A stretch of 64,000 bases of DNA from Ceratobasidium sp. AG-K (GCA_037039685.1 JAWNGF010000004.1:1674001-1738000), one strand, 5' to 3'. Shown: positions 1 to 12,788, counted from the stretch's first letter. Made by a program: numbers and translations. The notes: generated by a model from the sequence alone, not told the origin.

Positions 1-959
1 TTGGGGCGCAAGACTCAAATCATGCCCTGGGAATCAGAGGTGGCGACACCTCCTCATCTTAGGTTCGTCTACCACCGAACCCTCGAACCGTGATCCTGCC
101 CTCTCTTAGTACTTGCTCGTATGGACAGACTTTCCTAGTCGCCTATCGGTCATGAGTATTGCTTTAGGGCACTGACGTGTTCATATCACGGCACCGGTTT
201 AAGCAACCGCGTGTCCACTTCAACCAACAGGTGCTCAAGGAGCTCGCACTTGGGCTCAAGGCGGCGTGCGATTGTAATCACTTGGATATGTTACTACCGC
301 CTTTTGGTTGATGCCTCAACTAGTCTGCCGCTGATCTAACTCAGGTCGAGAGAGTTTGGTATCTGGCTTACGCTTGCGAGCCCACACATTATCGTGCTAC
401 TGGTTTAGTATGCAGTGGGCCTGGTGAGTCCACACTCAATCACCTCAACCAAGCTTGCGGAATTATTGATGTCTCAACGCCTGTGGTTCGCGCACTTGCG
501 ATCATTCCTATGTTCCGGAGTACACAGCACTCGAGGCATGCGTCTGACATGCACTAAGTCTATTTCTTTGGGGGCGATAGCACTGTTTCCTAGATATTCA
601 TGGAGCCGAGGAGATCTTCCCAGGGATCAGGTATCTTGTCCTCCAGTCTCTGGGGCGGCAAAGTCCGATGTTTAGCACGCTCCAGTCTTGTGTTGATCAG
701 TCTCGCTGAGCAAAGCGCGTGACTTGGCTTGTAGATCCTCAACTCAGGCGTCAAGCGCCGGTATTGGATATGAATATGTTTGTGGTAGCCTTACTAAATT
801 AGGACACCTTTGACCTCTCACTTATCGTGGTTAAGTTATCTCCTGATTGTATTGCTATCTAGCTCGGTTACGGGGGATCGTGAATGATCGCCATCCAGTA
901 AGGCTTGACATAGGAAGTTAGCGTCCACCCTAGGGCTGAAGTGGAGCTACTCGGCGTGG
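1..959. other. Unassigned sequence, no gene seen
   Basis: The longest open frame here is 86 codons, with no recognisable motif, exon-intron signature or repeat. I see nothing that can be named. Confidence 0.6.
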
Positions 960-1029
960 CCTTAGCGGAGGCGAACTTCCAACTGACATACTCGGGGCAG
1001 CGCTAACCGAGTGCGTCTCCTTCATTTGG

Positions 1030-1265
1030 ATCTCGCCCCTAGGATCGTGGAAAACACCAGTTTATGGATTTGGGTTAGTTCTCTCCTCGGTGCAAATAAG
1101 CGCATAGCCAATAACCACTGGCTTACGATAGTTTTGCCTAATTGCATGGAGCTCGTCTTTATACGAAACGTCTTTGCTAGACTCACAAAGGCCATGTTAC
1201 TCTCCCCATTTGTCCCATCATACGACGTTACTTCAGGGTATAGGGCCTCATCTTTTCTCGCACAC
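1030..1265 (-). pseudogene. Degenerate minus-strand coding trace, copy 1
   Basis: On the minus strand a frame reads through a segment containing FVSLAKTF. The equivalent place in the other duplicate contains FVNLAKHR, and the flanking residues also align loosely (TNGESNMA against TKGSNTAS). Matching protein-level signal on the same strand in both copies suggests a decayed coding region. No family is recognised, and the frame ends at a stop near 1030. It could be the remains of a host gene or of an old mobile element; this is a weak call. Confidence 0.25.
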
Positions 1266-1982
1266 TCAAGGCCGATTTTATTTCAACTATCCTTACAATA
1301 CTCGCCAAGTTCGACCAGTTTCTGCGGTTCTATGTCCCCTGGAAATCTCCCATCAACGCGTTGCTCGACCCATGAAATTGGCTCTCGACCTCGTCCATAT
1401 ATGCGGCTCGGCTCCTTTCTCGTGCAAGTTCCATCCTCCCTCCCTCATCCCCCCGCCTTGAGCGCTTGCCCCTCCCTCCGAATTCGGGCCCAGCTCATCC
1501 TGGGAGCGAAGATTTTTGCTCCTGCCCTCTCATATCTCGGTTACATGTTCCGTCTACTTCCAATTGGTTTTTTTTTTCGATTTTCGCCGTCGAAGCGCCG
1601 CTCTCTTCCGCGGCTTCGCCTGCAAAAGCCAGTGCTTACCGAGAAAATGCACTTATAACTTCTATTAGTAACGGAGGTGACTATACATCTCGTTGTCGTA
1701 AAGGATGCAGGTTTGTTAACGATATATTCTCCCAGCTCATTGGAAACCCTAGTCACAAGCTTAAGGTGGGTGTCCGCGCAAGTCACACAGGTAACACAAA
1801 CGCCTTTATGCTTCTCAATTGTGCTTCTCGGTGCGGGCAATGGATAGAGCAACTAGGAAACATTTTATCATGTGATCCGGCGAGACAAGCACACTCCTCC
1901 TTACGACGCCGCCCCGGCTCGCGCAATATCCCGGCCAGCATCCCCACCCGCATTCCGACCGAGAGTTTTCAACGTCGTCATA

Positions 1983-2765
1983 ATGTCCCTTTTTGGATCC
2001 TTTCGTGGACTCGCCGCTGTACAGCAGTCCAGCGTCGATGATCCAGACGACGAACACGAAGACCTTGCCCCCGAACAACCGGTTGAGCATAACGTCCCCG
2101 AGCCCGAACCACTTATGGGCCCCGAGCTCGCTGTTGAAGAAGGCGGGAATATACTCGACCTCGTCTTTCAGGCGGGCGAGGCAGGTTCGGTCGGTCAGGT
2201 GATGGAGGGCGTAGGTGAGGACTTGTCTGACCCGGAGCAAGCCATCGCTATCTCGGCCCTCCCGGACCAACTGGGCGTAGACGTTGTTGGTTTGCCCCAA
2301 GGAGGCGGCATTACCATCGCGTGAGTTGCAGGTTTCCCACTTTCTACTTTTCATAGCTTGACACCCCTCCACAGAGGGCCAGTGGAATCGTTCCCTCCGG
2401 CCACTTCTCAAGTATCGAAGCCCGGCGTCACGTACCCTGGTAAGTTATAACCTTTGAAGTCCCAACGAAGCGGGTCTCTTGGTTTGCTCACGGGAACATC
2501 CACAAAGAAATTTGGGGCGGTAATGGTGATAATCCTAGCAGTAGTTTTGTCGGTAGCAAGCGCAGCGTATCACGTACTGAGACCCCTGCTACTGGAGAGA
2601 GAGAAGAGCATTGAAGGGGCGAGCAACTTGCAAACCTCCCCAGAGACTTACATGGAAGCTGTGAGTATCTACGATCCAGAGTACCGTTGTTTGCAGTCCC
2701 CCGCACGTTAGAGTATGCGCTAACAAGGCGTTGTATCACAGCGACCACGAATTCGGAGCTGCTAG
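1983..2765 (+). pseudogene. Four-exon gene-like unit, probably broken, copy 1
   Basis: Exon 1 (1983-2320) starts MSLFGSF and encodes an acidic stretch. Intron 1 (2321-2374) has GTGAGT and CACAG. Exon 2 (2375-2439) is 65 nt, the same as its paralogue at 9889-9953. Intron 2 begins GTAAGT at 2440. Exon 3 (about 2506-2660) aligns codon by codon with the paralogue but in this copy encodes a hydrophobic helix (around AVMVIILAVVLSVAS). Intron 3 (2661-2741) keeps GTGAGT, CTAAC and CACAG. The intron-2 acceptor expected before 2506 reads CACAA. Using the AG two bases further on shifts the frame and soon gives a stop, so the copy is probably inactive. Function unknown. Confidence 0.4.
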
Positions 2766-4122
2766 CGTTTGAGTCGAGCGCGATGTCCAAGTCCATGTCA
2801 GTTTGCCACTGACTTCAGGTGGTTGCGGAACCACACAATGCGTTCACCACTAGCTTCCCCCACGCCCCCCCCCCCCGCTGACACACGTACCAGTTCTCGC
2901 CTGGCGCCTCACTATCCTCCTGGCTATGATATATCAACAAGCGACAAACGTTTTTGTGGCAATGCCTATTCCTTAAATTTTCGTCGTAGGGCCTGTTCTC
3001 CTTTATTTCCCCGCAACCGCGCCCGAGACAATGGGATGAACGATACATTTACAGTAGAGTTCAAGTTCCATTTAATGCTCGCTCGCATTATGCTCGTTCC
3101 CTTAAGCGAACCATACGGATCTGCGGATCTCGTTTAGGGGATCGGGGCCCATCGCCGAGCATGAAGCGGAAGTTTACTGTACTTCCATTGGACGGCCAAA
3201 ACCAAACAGTTGGTTCTTCTATCTTGTGCGAACGGTTATATGTGTCAACCATGTAGTCAACAGATTTTTATTGGTTTACGAGGTGTCCCCTTTGTACATA
3301 TATGCTCCCTGATAGGACAAATATGCTTGACTATCAACCCCAAATTAAATAGCTTCGGTGGAGAAAGCCTAGCTGCGCTACCACCGTGTTTCCCGGAGCC
3401 AGAGCATTGGTGGCGATAGAATGAATCCATACTTCAAGGGGTGAATATTGATGACAAGGAAAGAACCCAAGCTTTGCTCCCTACGTGCCCTGATTTCACC
3501 GGGCAGACTCTACGTATTTTTGCGAGGCAAGTGTCCGCCTGCTGTCCGGCACCGACACTAAAAATGGATGTGGCTGAACGCAATATTCCAACGAACCAAC
3601 GTTTTGCAACGTCACACAATCAGATAAGTTCAATGCCCATGATGGCTTGAACGATCTACATTGATCTATGGCGCATGGAGTATTCGCCAATCTCCCATGA
3701 ACAATCCCAGCACAATCCGAGTGGCGAATACATCAATTCGTGTCATATTTTATTAAGAAGCAGAATTAATTCGATCTTCTAGCTCGGAGTTAATTGAGGC
3801 GCATAAAACGATATAGTTCAGGCAGACTCATGATCATGTCACTTACTCTGTAGGTATGACGAGTTTGGGTATGAATTGTCGTGAAGTATGGAATGAACTG
3901 GCAAGGCAGCTCGCAACACTCTATATATGAAGGATTAGCTGATTTGTCCCGTCGTAGGTGCCCTCAGACGCTACCCGAGGTCGAGTGAATCGGGGGTAAA
4001 AGTTGCCAACGCGCTTGTACCCAGCACATGCGCCAAACTGACTTGCTGAATGAGTGCATAACTTCGGGTTGGCTTGCGTAATTTTCCCCGCGTACCGAAG
4101 AGAATGTTTGGTTGTCCCATAT
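2766..4122. other. Unassigned sequence, no gene seen
   Basis: Only short frames without recognisable motifs are present. A run of 12 C residues lies at 2865-2876. Confidence 0.55.
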
Positions 4123-4293
4123 AGGGCTTCGAAAGAAACAGCAAGAGATCATGTGATGTCTGTCTTTGTGATATATAAGGCATCTAGGACCCTTTACTTA
4201 CTTACATTTTTTAACAGCACAAGCTCTGTTCGGGGTATGAAAATGAGCTTCGAAGGCTGCCACATGATTTCTTACTGTTTCTTTCGGAGCCCT
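4123..4293. repeat. Imperfect inverted repeat (foldback)
   Basis: Bases 4123-4155 and 4261-4293 are inverted copies matching at 30 of 33 positions across a 105-nt spacer; all three mismatches are transitions. As a result frames on opposite strands both read MIS.CFFRSP. This could be a remnant of a foldback or MITE-like element or a local inverted duplication. No target duplication was seen. Confidence 0.6.
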
Positions 4294-7200
4294 AGTCCCG
4301 TACAATCATCGCCACGAATTTGGCTAGTACCAGGGGGTAGTCCTAGCTCTGTAAGGCAAATGAGCGCCTGAGGGCTGGCAGTCACGTGCTTGACTCTAGA
4401 TTCTCACCCACTCTGTAAAGCTCTTCGGTCGACACCTGTTACAGTATAGGTCTGTATCCTGCACTGTTTTCCCGAGTACAGACGACCCCTTTAGTTGGGT
4501 CTGAGGTCCTCATCGGTTGACGTATAGGTGTAAGACATAAACTCACACGTGCTCTATCTCTCTGTGACAACCCAGCACGCGCGGTGCGAGAAAACCCTCG
4601 ACGCAATCACTTTTCACCCATCTCCTAACTTGATCCACGAATATTCTAACTGATGCGTAGATTATACCAACTCACACAACACAATTACCGACTCTGTGTG
4701 ACTTATCAGTGAACCCTTCACCGCTTGGGCCAAGCAGCCATAAACATTGGTTATGAGCATCGGGGATAGGGCTACTGAGCACCGCCATATCAAGGCAGTG
4801 GCGTGTGTACTTTATTTTTTGTACTCGTCGAATTCCGTGGCCTGCAAGGACCTTAGATGGGATATTTGGTCTAGAGGAGTGTCTTTATGTGGGCGTAAAT
4901 CCCTAACTCGCATTCGCTCAAAGATTCGAATAAAAGGCGCCAAGAACTTATTGAACCTGTTTTACGAGCCAAGCCCAACGGATTCCAAATGATGATGCGA
5001 GCCACGTCATCCTCATATTAAAGCGAGCGCATCAGCACCGAGTAATAAACTAACATAACCCTTCGCATGGGCAAGGATATCAACTAATCCAATTGTAATG
5101 CAATTTTTTACAATGCATGGATGGCTGCGAGGCAAAATCATCCACAGAACGGCGGCGAGGTCAAAAAAGTATAGGATAGCTCGGTCAGTTTGTGGTGGTG
5201 CCCAACCACCCTAACCCCAATCAATCGTTTTGAGGAGTCGCGGCTGCTTCCAACTCTCATCTCGTGACCGGGCCGCTCTCCTGAGCCCACGGCCCATGTC
5301 GAAGTGGCGGAATAGAACCTTTGCCAACTATTGCCCTTGACCTTGGAATGCCCGACTCTTTGTCCTTCAAACAGGGTCCCTGTCCCCTTGTCCCGTAAGA
5401 AAGGTCCGTTTCCCAAAACGGTTAATTTCATATTCCTCAGCCTGGACACAGATACTGTAGATCCTTTTTTGATCGACATAGACAATGTGCAATGGAAGAT
5501 CACGGCATGTTGAGACATAGGATGGGTTTGTCCCTTGACACTGTCGATCAACAAGCAATAAGCGCCAGAAGTGGATTGCCAAGGCCGGCGCTCTGTGCTT
5601 TGATGAGCTGGCTAAAGTCATACCCACATAGCCACTATGGCTGATGGATAGGCGGTTGAGTTCTCAAGGATAACGTTCGGGGACTTGGGTTTGATGTTTT
5701 GTGGTTACTTCTCTGACTATCTTCCGACGCTTCCGTTTAAGTGCTTACTAGACGGCCAAATGCTACTCGCCTTGGCAATTTGGAAGTTAGAAGGTGTGTC
5801 CCGAACATACCTAAGTCGGGGGAAACCGTATTTCTGTATGAAACGTACACCTACAGAAAGCACATTCCGGTGCAATTCAATTGGAGAGGATAACCTGCGA
5901 CCTGCGGCCACGTAAGATTGCGCGTTGCAAGTCGCCTTGCCGATGCATGAACCGTTAACTCTGCGTGAGATGTGGCCGAGTGTAACCCTTACTTCTGATG
6001 ATCTGGAGAGAATCGGGAGGGATAAAACGAGCGCATACATGCAGGTTATGAAACAGTTACCACGGTACGTCATCAATTGGAAATAATCGAAGCAACCACC
6101 CATGTGTATCGTCTCTAGAGATTTTGTAGTTTAGTATGATTTCAGCAATCCGAATGAATTTAATTGTTCTCAGTCGTGTTGTATTAGAATCCGCTGATTT
6201 CTTGATATAGTTTTGTCCTGCTCTTTTCCACCAAAATGGTTGCATTGTAACGTTATAACGTGCATATAGGCGGCTTGTCCATTGTTCTGATAACGCGAAG
6301 CTGTGCCTCCAACTACCAGTCACAATAGTTGTGGATGTTTCTCACTAGACAACGGTCAACTTGTGCTATAGCAACGGATCGCCGTCGATTCAGTTGATCA
6401 CGGTCAGTCTTTCCTCTGGGGAAACGATTTCTGTGTGGGGATACTGCTGCTCGGTGAATTGACATTCGTGACAGACCGGCGACGCGTGATTATTTGGTGT
6501 AGCTAGGCGAGTTACATGTAGGGGTCAATGTATCAATGCTTGATCATAACTCCGGTAATGTTACGTTGCGCTCTAGAAGTGAAGCTTGACTACGTGAAAC
6601 ATGGTTGCTCCAGAGGCACCAGTACAGGATTGCTTACTCAGAGCGCACAGCAGTTCATGAGGTTAAGTTCTCATACAATATATACCAAGAACTAGGAAGG
6701 GTTTCCCGAGGCTGCCTCCATCTCATAGTGTCTACAGGGCCGTTTTCATGTGATTCCAGCGGAGAATGCCCTTAGCAATAGCGACAAGCTCGATCTTATT
6801 TAGTAACCCAGGCACGATCCCTACCGTCACATTATAATGCAGTAGCTTTGGTTTCTTGAATATTGATGTATGCTTATGAACCACTGGTCGGATCCATTGG
6901 TCTTATGGCGGTGTTGTTGCAATCACATCCACGTTTGAGACGCCTCTCCCTTGCAACGTTTGAGACACGTAGTCGATAACCCCCAGTCAAACACCAGATG
7001 CATGTGTCTTTTGGGAGATGGGCAGCATTTGGAGATGAAATACGGCAAGATACATGGGATTCACGTGAGTCTGAAGGACCAGACTTGAAGAATAAAGCGT
7101 TCAAGCAGGAAATAACAATAAGTAGTACCTTGAGATATTCCTAAAGATAGGGGCGATTTAATTCCTCTTCACTTGGCCTTCAACTCCGAATGAAACACAG

Positions 7201-8379
7201 GTTTCGATTGATGACGGCTGACTTGAGGTCGAGGGAGCGGAGTGGTGTGCACATATGGGGTTAGTAGATAAGACGTTAGTTAGCACATGAGGCGTTGACA
7301 CATGTTTAGCCTAAAATAAATTGCTATAAGTAGGCGAGACAATTATCTACAGGGGTACTAGGCAACCTAAACGAGTCCTCCCTTCGGCTCGTAAAGTTGG
7401 TCACGTGTACCCTGGGGTTTATATGATATATGTCCAGCCTCTTTCAGTCGAATCCGATGGCATTCTCCAACACCAGCCGTACTTCCCTTCCCTCCCCCTG
7501 CGGGTGAGGTCCATCGCACCTTCAATCCGCCTCATGTACAAGTATCCTGGTTTTAACCCTCCAGCGGGTTCCGAGCTTCAATATCCATTTAAGTAGCCAT
7601 TCCTCCCTCTTTGGTCACGAAGGCCGAGCTGATATTCGATACGATCTACATAACCACCCTGTACGCCTCGTTCCGTGATCTCCGCGAGTGGGCGGTAAGA
7701 TTGCTCGCGTATGGGGGCATTGACGTCCAACTCGTCGTCGTGAGCCAGCTTGTACTGTCTCTGCCAGCTAGTGCTCCTATCTAGCGGCCCTGGTAGTTCA
7801 CTCTCAGGTTGCACCGTGGTGATCCCCTTGGATACTCGGCCAAACTCGCAGGGTCTTTGATTGTCTTAAATCCGTTCGTCACCATCTCCATTTCGGCAGT
7901 CTGCTCTGGAGTGTGTATCGCTGGATATCTGTCTGGCCCGGTAGACAGCGTGTTTTAAAATGGCACCAGCGAGTGTCCGCGGGTTGTTTGTTCGAAGTTG
8001 CGCAGATCAGGACTGATCTACCGCTGCTAAGGATCAGGGGTTTGATGCTCCCCGCAGGCCAGGGGTCGGCAATCCCCGAGTGGACGTTCTCCTGTGTTGT
8101 GTTGATGAGCTACGCCGTCTGGATTCCCAGACCTCGACTCGGGATTGGAACGCCAACGCCAGAAACAATCCCCAAGCTGCTCTGGAGTTTCCGGGAGTGG
8201 TCCTGTCAAGCCGGAGTGTCTCGGCATTCACCCCATTGTAGGTGCATCGTCCAGTGCTTCCCTGGTTATCTGGGTCAAGGAATACAGAGGAATACAGACA
8301 ACCAAGACTCAAATTGACCGAGGTGTAGGGGGTTGTCCTTCGCTTCTGAACTGAACAGAGATGTCCCGCGTGGGCTTTG
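4294..8379. other. Unassigned sequence, no gene seen
   Basis: About 4 kb with no frame above about 140 codons and no recognised protein motif, RNA gene or repeat. The longest frames (minus 5138-5554, plus 7913-8317) have no family features and are probably chance. Confidence 0.5.
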
Positions 8380-8467
8380 CACGGAGGCGAACTTCCAGCT
8401 CTTCATGCCCTGGCAGGGCGCTAAACTCGTGTTCCTCCAGCGCGTTTCTTTCATATTGACATCGCAG

Positions 8468-8800
8468 TCACTCGATCAAAAGGAATCTTCGGATGGACTG
8501 ATTCTCACACACATGTGTCTTCTTGCACCCAGAAAATGGTTTGTTTGGAGCCCGTGCCGCACCTTCGGGGACCAGTTTCCTTTTGTATCCGCGCTGATCT
8601 TTGTTATAGTCGCCATTGCTACGTTGGTCATTTTGATTCCGGTTCAAGTTGACATACACGGTGTGTCCTGGCATATTCAGGAGCTTGTATTTCGATAGCC
8701 GGTGCTTTGCTAGGTTCACGAAACTCGCTGTATTGCTTCCCTTTGTGTCCCAACTTCCAGATGATGGAGGGTTACTTCGGGAATCCTCTGCATGTACGCT
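8468..8800 (-). pseudogene. Degenerate minus-strand coding trace, copy 2
   Basis: The minus frame containing FVNLAKHRLSKYK corresponds to the FVSLAKTF trace at 1030-1265. It is open for roughly 100 codons and ends near 8468. No domain or family is recognised; only the paired signal in two diverged copies supports a coding origin. Confidence 0.25.
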
Positions 8801-9499
8801 CCTAGTGAGTATGACACTGTTTCGTAGACTATCCTTGCGGTATTATCTCAGAGTTGGCTGCTTTATGCCTTCCTGACAGATGCCTATCAACACGATACTA
8901 GAGCGTGAAGAGGGTGACTTGATGGGTGCAGCTACGCCTTATATGCACTGCCGCTCACTTGCCATCCTTCTCCCCTCACCATCCCACCCGCTCTCGCCTT
9001 CCCCCCGGAAAATGAGTCTATTCGCCGCCGAAACGAGTGGCTCGCCTGTTGCGGTAGTGGCTCCTGGTTATATGCACACCAAAATTTAAGCCGCTCAGGC
9101 CACCTCACAACGGAAGCGCTTTCGTCCGTGGGGTCTGGTTCGTTGCGGTCAATGCTTACCATGCACGTGCAATTTCTTGTCGTCACTAATAGAAATGGTG
9201 TATCTGTGAGTTGAACTCTTGCGCGATGTGGCTCCGCTAACAACGTATCCCAATCATTTGCCTGGTGTCTAAGCTTTGCGACTGGGGTCCTACTACACAA
9301 ACGGGACAATAGCCTCGGTGTCCCGCGAATGAGGAATTGAAGAGCGTAGGGGGTTGGGCAACCGGTGAATGTATGATTACATCATGCACTCGCCTAGAGC
9401 CTACCGCTGCGCCGCGCCCTTTCACGTCCTCGCCCTTGCCACACGCAACATCCCGGACATTAGCTACATCGCCGTCCAACAACTTGCCGCCCGGTTATC

Positions 9500-10480
9500 A
9501 TGTCTCTTCTCGTGGCGATTTATGGACGTGGAGACATGGGGTTCGTAGATGATTTGGACGGAGAAAACGCAGCTTTCGCGTTAGAGGGGGTAGGCGGGCA
9601 GGACGCCCCCGGACTTAACCCCCCGGCTGCGCTCGAGCTCGTCGTGGTTGAAGGCGCAGGCGAAAATACGGGCCTCGACGATATTCGGGCTGATGGGTTA
9701 GATTCGACAGACAAGGCGGCAGGCGCTGTTGCCGCGCTTTTGTTGGGCATCCAGCAGACCACGGCTTATCAAACTGTAGGACAGTCTGACGCTTCCGAGG
9801 CCGACTTGCTTGAGGACGACAACACAATTGTGTGCGTTGTACATTCTCGTATCCTCAGACTTCTTTTGCTAACCTCGAACCCCCACAGTGGATTGGAAGT
9901 GCAATCTCCCGTGCTCACTTCTCGAGCTCTGAAACTGGGCGCTGCGGGTATTGGTAAGTTACGCTCCTTACCTCTGGTTGCCCGCTTTTTGCCGCCCTTT
10001 TCTCACGACGAAACCCACAGGGCCATTCGAGAGGGCAGGGAGAGAGGTCCTGGCCAACATTGTATCGATCCCCCAAGCGATTTATCGAGCGCTGAGACGT
10101 TTAATTCGATTGAACGAGGCCGACGCCAAACCAGCGCGCAGGCCGCATGTTCCGGATGGTGAACCGCGAGACAATTGTGAACAGCTTCCCAAGCTAGGAC
10201 TTTTGGTGCTATAATATGTACGAGAACGAGCTAACAAGGCGGGATATTGCAGCGGTGCCATCGACGATGCGGTCACGCATACCGCCAAAGCCCGCCTTCT
10301 ACCTCCGCTACTAGAGACTGGCGGTCCCCAAACATTCGACCCCTCAAGCCTATTCTCTCATTATATTCGCACAAGTCATGCCCAACTATTGTCCCACACA
10401 CTGTAACAAACCCGCGCCGACCACGATCCAACAAACAACGAAAGGCGCGGCCTTATACGCCGCTTCCAGCCCTTGACTGA
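9500..10480 (+). CDS. Small four-exon acidic-protein gene, copy 2
   Basis: Exon 1 (9500-9831) starts MSLLVAIYG and is rich in Asp, Glu, Gly and Ala. Intron 1 is 9832-9888 (GTGCGT..CACAG), exon 2 is 9889-9953, and intron 2 is 9954-10020 (GTAAGT..CACAG). Exon 3 (10021-10176) encodes a helical segment around ANIVSIPQAIYRALRRLI that aligns with copy 1. Intron 3 (10177-10252) has a weak GTGAAC donor, then CTAAC and TGCAG. The final junction is unresolved: an Arg/Lys-rich frame (NPRRPRSNKQRKARP) stays open to 10480, but the apparent phase at 10176 does not join it cleanly. The family is unknown. It may be functional or may have decayed at exon 4. Confidence 0.45.
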
Positions 10481-11505
10481 AGGCATTTTTTGCAACCTGA
10501 CGTTACGGTCGCGCGGGCAAATAAAATACAATTACCCCATTGCCCCCTGCCGCTCATGATTAACTTGCCCGCGATCCCGCTCGTTGCAAAATCTACCCCC
10601 GCATGCCTGGTTCAGCCTGATCTTTGATGTTCTCTTGGTCAACTGCCCATTTAATATGTTTATCCTCTTAATCGTTTGTTTCGTCGTCTTGAAGAATGTA
10701 TTTCAACTGTTATTCTACAATTGAGTGCCTCTGATGGACAGAACCGAGAGGACTGAGATCGCATTTCCACAATATCGATGATTAATTTCTTATTTGAGGA
10801 ATGTCATGGTGTGTGTGGGGCATACCGGAAGCAACTAGAAAACTAGTGTTTGCATGCTCAACTCTAATCAGAGGATGCCGCCCGAGTAGGAACATGACGG
10901 GCGTCCACATGGAGTGTGACGCGGCGGGTACCCAGCGAATGATACAATCGGTCCACACATCGTGCCAGGTCATAAAATCCGATTACATATCAATCTATCT
11001 ACGGTAACTAGATCAGTGAAGATCTGTTTGCTGTTTACGTTGACGAAGGTTAGCTTGCCAGTGCCTGGGGGCTGGCGATAGGGCAAAGGGGGTGGATAAC
11101 CCAGCTTATCAGGGCTTCTAAATTTATACCAAGATAAGACAGTACTGCGCATATACACGTGATCAAGGCTCCCATCGTCCCGTTTGGATTAATGAAGAAT
11201 AGGCAGACGTCTATATACGATACTGTACCTACCAGCGAGCCGGGTTCACCCACACTTCTTTTTAATCGATTACGCGGACGTGTCACCCAGGATCAACTCC
11301 CCCCTCCTTTCTAAGCAAAATGAATACAGAGGAGCTAGAACTGCCCTGGACAGTACCGACCCAGCATCTGATGTGTAGTTGTATGCACTCATGGGAGTTG
11401 ATTATCCAACGTAAATTGGGCTTGCGCGAAAAGAAGCTATACATGCTAACCCTGAAATTTCACAGGACCAATATTTGTACGTCACCAAAATCCTCTGACG
11501 CTAAC
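10481..11505. other. Unassigned sequence, no gene seen
   Basis: Downstream of the small gene. Frames are under 80 codons without motifs and no repeats were noticed. Confidence 0.5.
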
Positions 11506-11622
11506 GAGCGCCGGTTTGCTCATACGTGCTCGCTTGGGTAAAGGAGCACTCAGGAGCACCCGAGTGGCTATGCAATTGGTGCTCCTATACCTAAGCGAGC
11601 ACGCACAAGCAAATCGGCGCTC
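11506..11622. repeat. Imperfect inverted repeat (43-bp arms)
   Basis: Arms 11506-11548 and 11580-11622 match at 37 of 43 positions in inverted orientation, with a 31-nt spacer, so the segment can fold into a long hairpin. The arm core contains CGAGCAC and GCTCG blocks. It may be a MITE-like remnant, a hairpin RNA locus or a terminator-like structure. No target duplication is evident. Confidence 0.7.
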
Positions 11623-12788
11623 GCGAGCCCAAAAGAGAACCGACGGATTTGCTTGAGTATCTGTAGTTGGCGAGCAGGCGCCTCAGTCACGTGGCCGACA
11701 GTCAACCCTGGCGCTCGCACATCTTGTACAAAGCTCTTTTTGCACCTTTGTATCGTGCTGCGTCTTGCACCTTCCCTCATTTTTATTAGCATAGGTGATC
11801 GCCGCGGCGATTCAGGGGCTTGGTCAATTGGCGCATGGCTGTATTACAGGAATCGACATCTTCCTATTTTCCCCACGTCAACCAAGCGTTTGTGATTCGG
11901 GGAAATCTCACCATCATTATGTTTATTTTTTGACCGGAAATGGTGTTATCAATTGTGTGCAGATCCTCAGAATGATGGTCTGATTACCGGCCATATCTGC
12001 ATGCATCCCAGATGATCTGGGAACTCCTTGCTGTTGGTATAAAGTTACACCGAAACAACTGCAGTGCCGAGCAATACGCTTCGTATCTTTTCCGATATCC
12101 AGTCGAGCTGCTATTGGAAGGACGCCCTATTGACGAAACGACCAAGGGCACCACGACGCGAACCACACACGCAAATTCGGTCTCTGCTACGATGCCGGCT
12201 TCAGGCGATATAACTGTAATGGCTGACGTAGGTGATCGGTACGGAACCCTTCGAAAAAGGTGAAGGTGGGTATTTTCATGAAGCGCCTCCCAGGATATCA
12301 GCCGGAAGCGGATGTATCAATAATAATTTGCCCTATCAAAATTGTTGGTAGTTGGTAGTAAGTGTGGGATTCGTGACTATACTCGCTTGCCCAGAGGATA
12401 ATATCTGCGCTGCGAGCCAAAATTTAGCGATAAGACTTGGCAAACACAACAAAAGTTACATATTATCAGAATCATTATCATGTTTTGCAAAACTGGAATA
12501 CAGCAGGACAGTAAGGAAACGTCAGTTACTCCTTGCTGTACCCTCATATTTGGATTAGCGTATCAACGGGTTAGTACTGAACCATCCCTTTGGGTAGACC
12601 CACGTCGTGATGAAGCAGCGTGGCAGGTCTCGTGTGCATTGGGCTACACTGTTCGCCTTCATTGTTATGTTCCGTACAGCTCGAGTCCGGGTCTGTGCAC
12701 CGTGAATGGCCTCTCTCGCTTCCACTTTCCCCGCGCTTCAGGGACCAGTTGCCAAGTACGCTATATATGCGTAGTGCTCGACTCACAC
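11623..12788. other. Unassigned sequence, no gene seen
   Basis: A plus frame at 12012-12263 has a gene-like composition but no recognisable domain, intron or homologue within the window. The remainder shows nothing. Confidence 0.45.

Larger units (their letters stand above)
960..2830 (+). repeat. Diverged segmental duplication, copy 1
   Basis: Several short blocks recur in the same order and orientation about 7.42-7.53 kb downstream: a GGAGGCGAACTTCCA block (about 966 and 8383), a TTTGCTAG..TCAC block (about 1172 and 8706), GCAAYATCCCGG (about 1923 and 9448) and then the four-exon MSL gene (1983 and 9500). Between the anchors the copies are heavily diverged, so the ends are approximate. Collinearity of a minus-strand trace and a plus-strand gene points to one ancestral unit copied once, not to chance matches. 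I cannot tell whether the unit was mobile. Confidence 0.5.
8380..10480 (+). repeat. Diverged segmental duplication, copy 2
   Basis: Second copy of the unit at about 960-2830: the same short anchor blocks in the same order, the same minus-strand trace and the same exon layout of the plus-strand gene. Exon 2 is 65 nt in both copies and exon 3 differs by about one codon. Ends are approximate because divergence is high. Confidence 0.5.

Noticed and set aside
415..1658. Frames at 415-675 and 1011-1658 as genes
   Set aside because: No domain, no intron signals in phase and low-information composition; 1011-1658 runs opposite the minus-strand trace.
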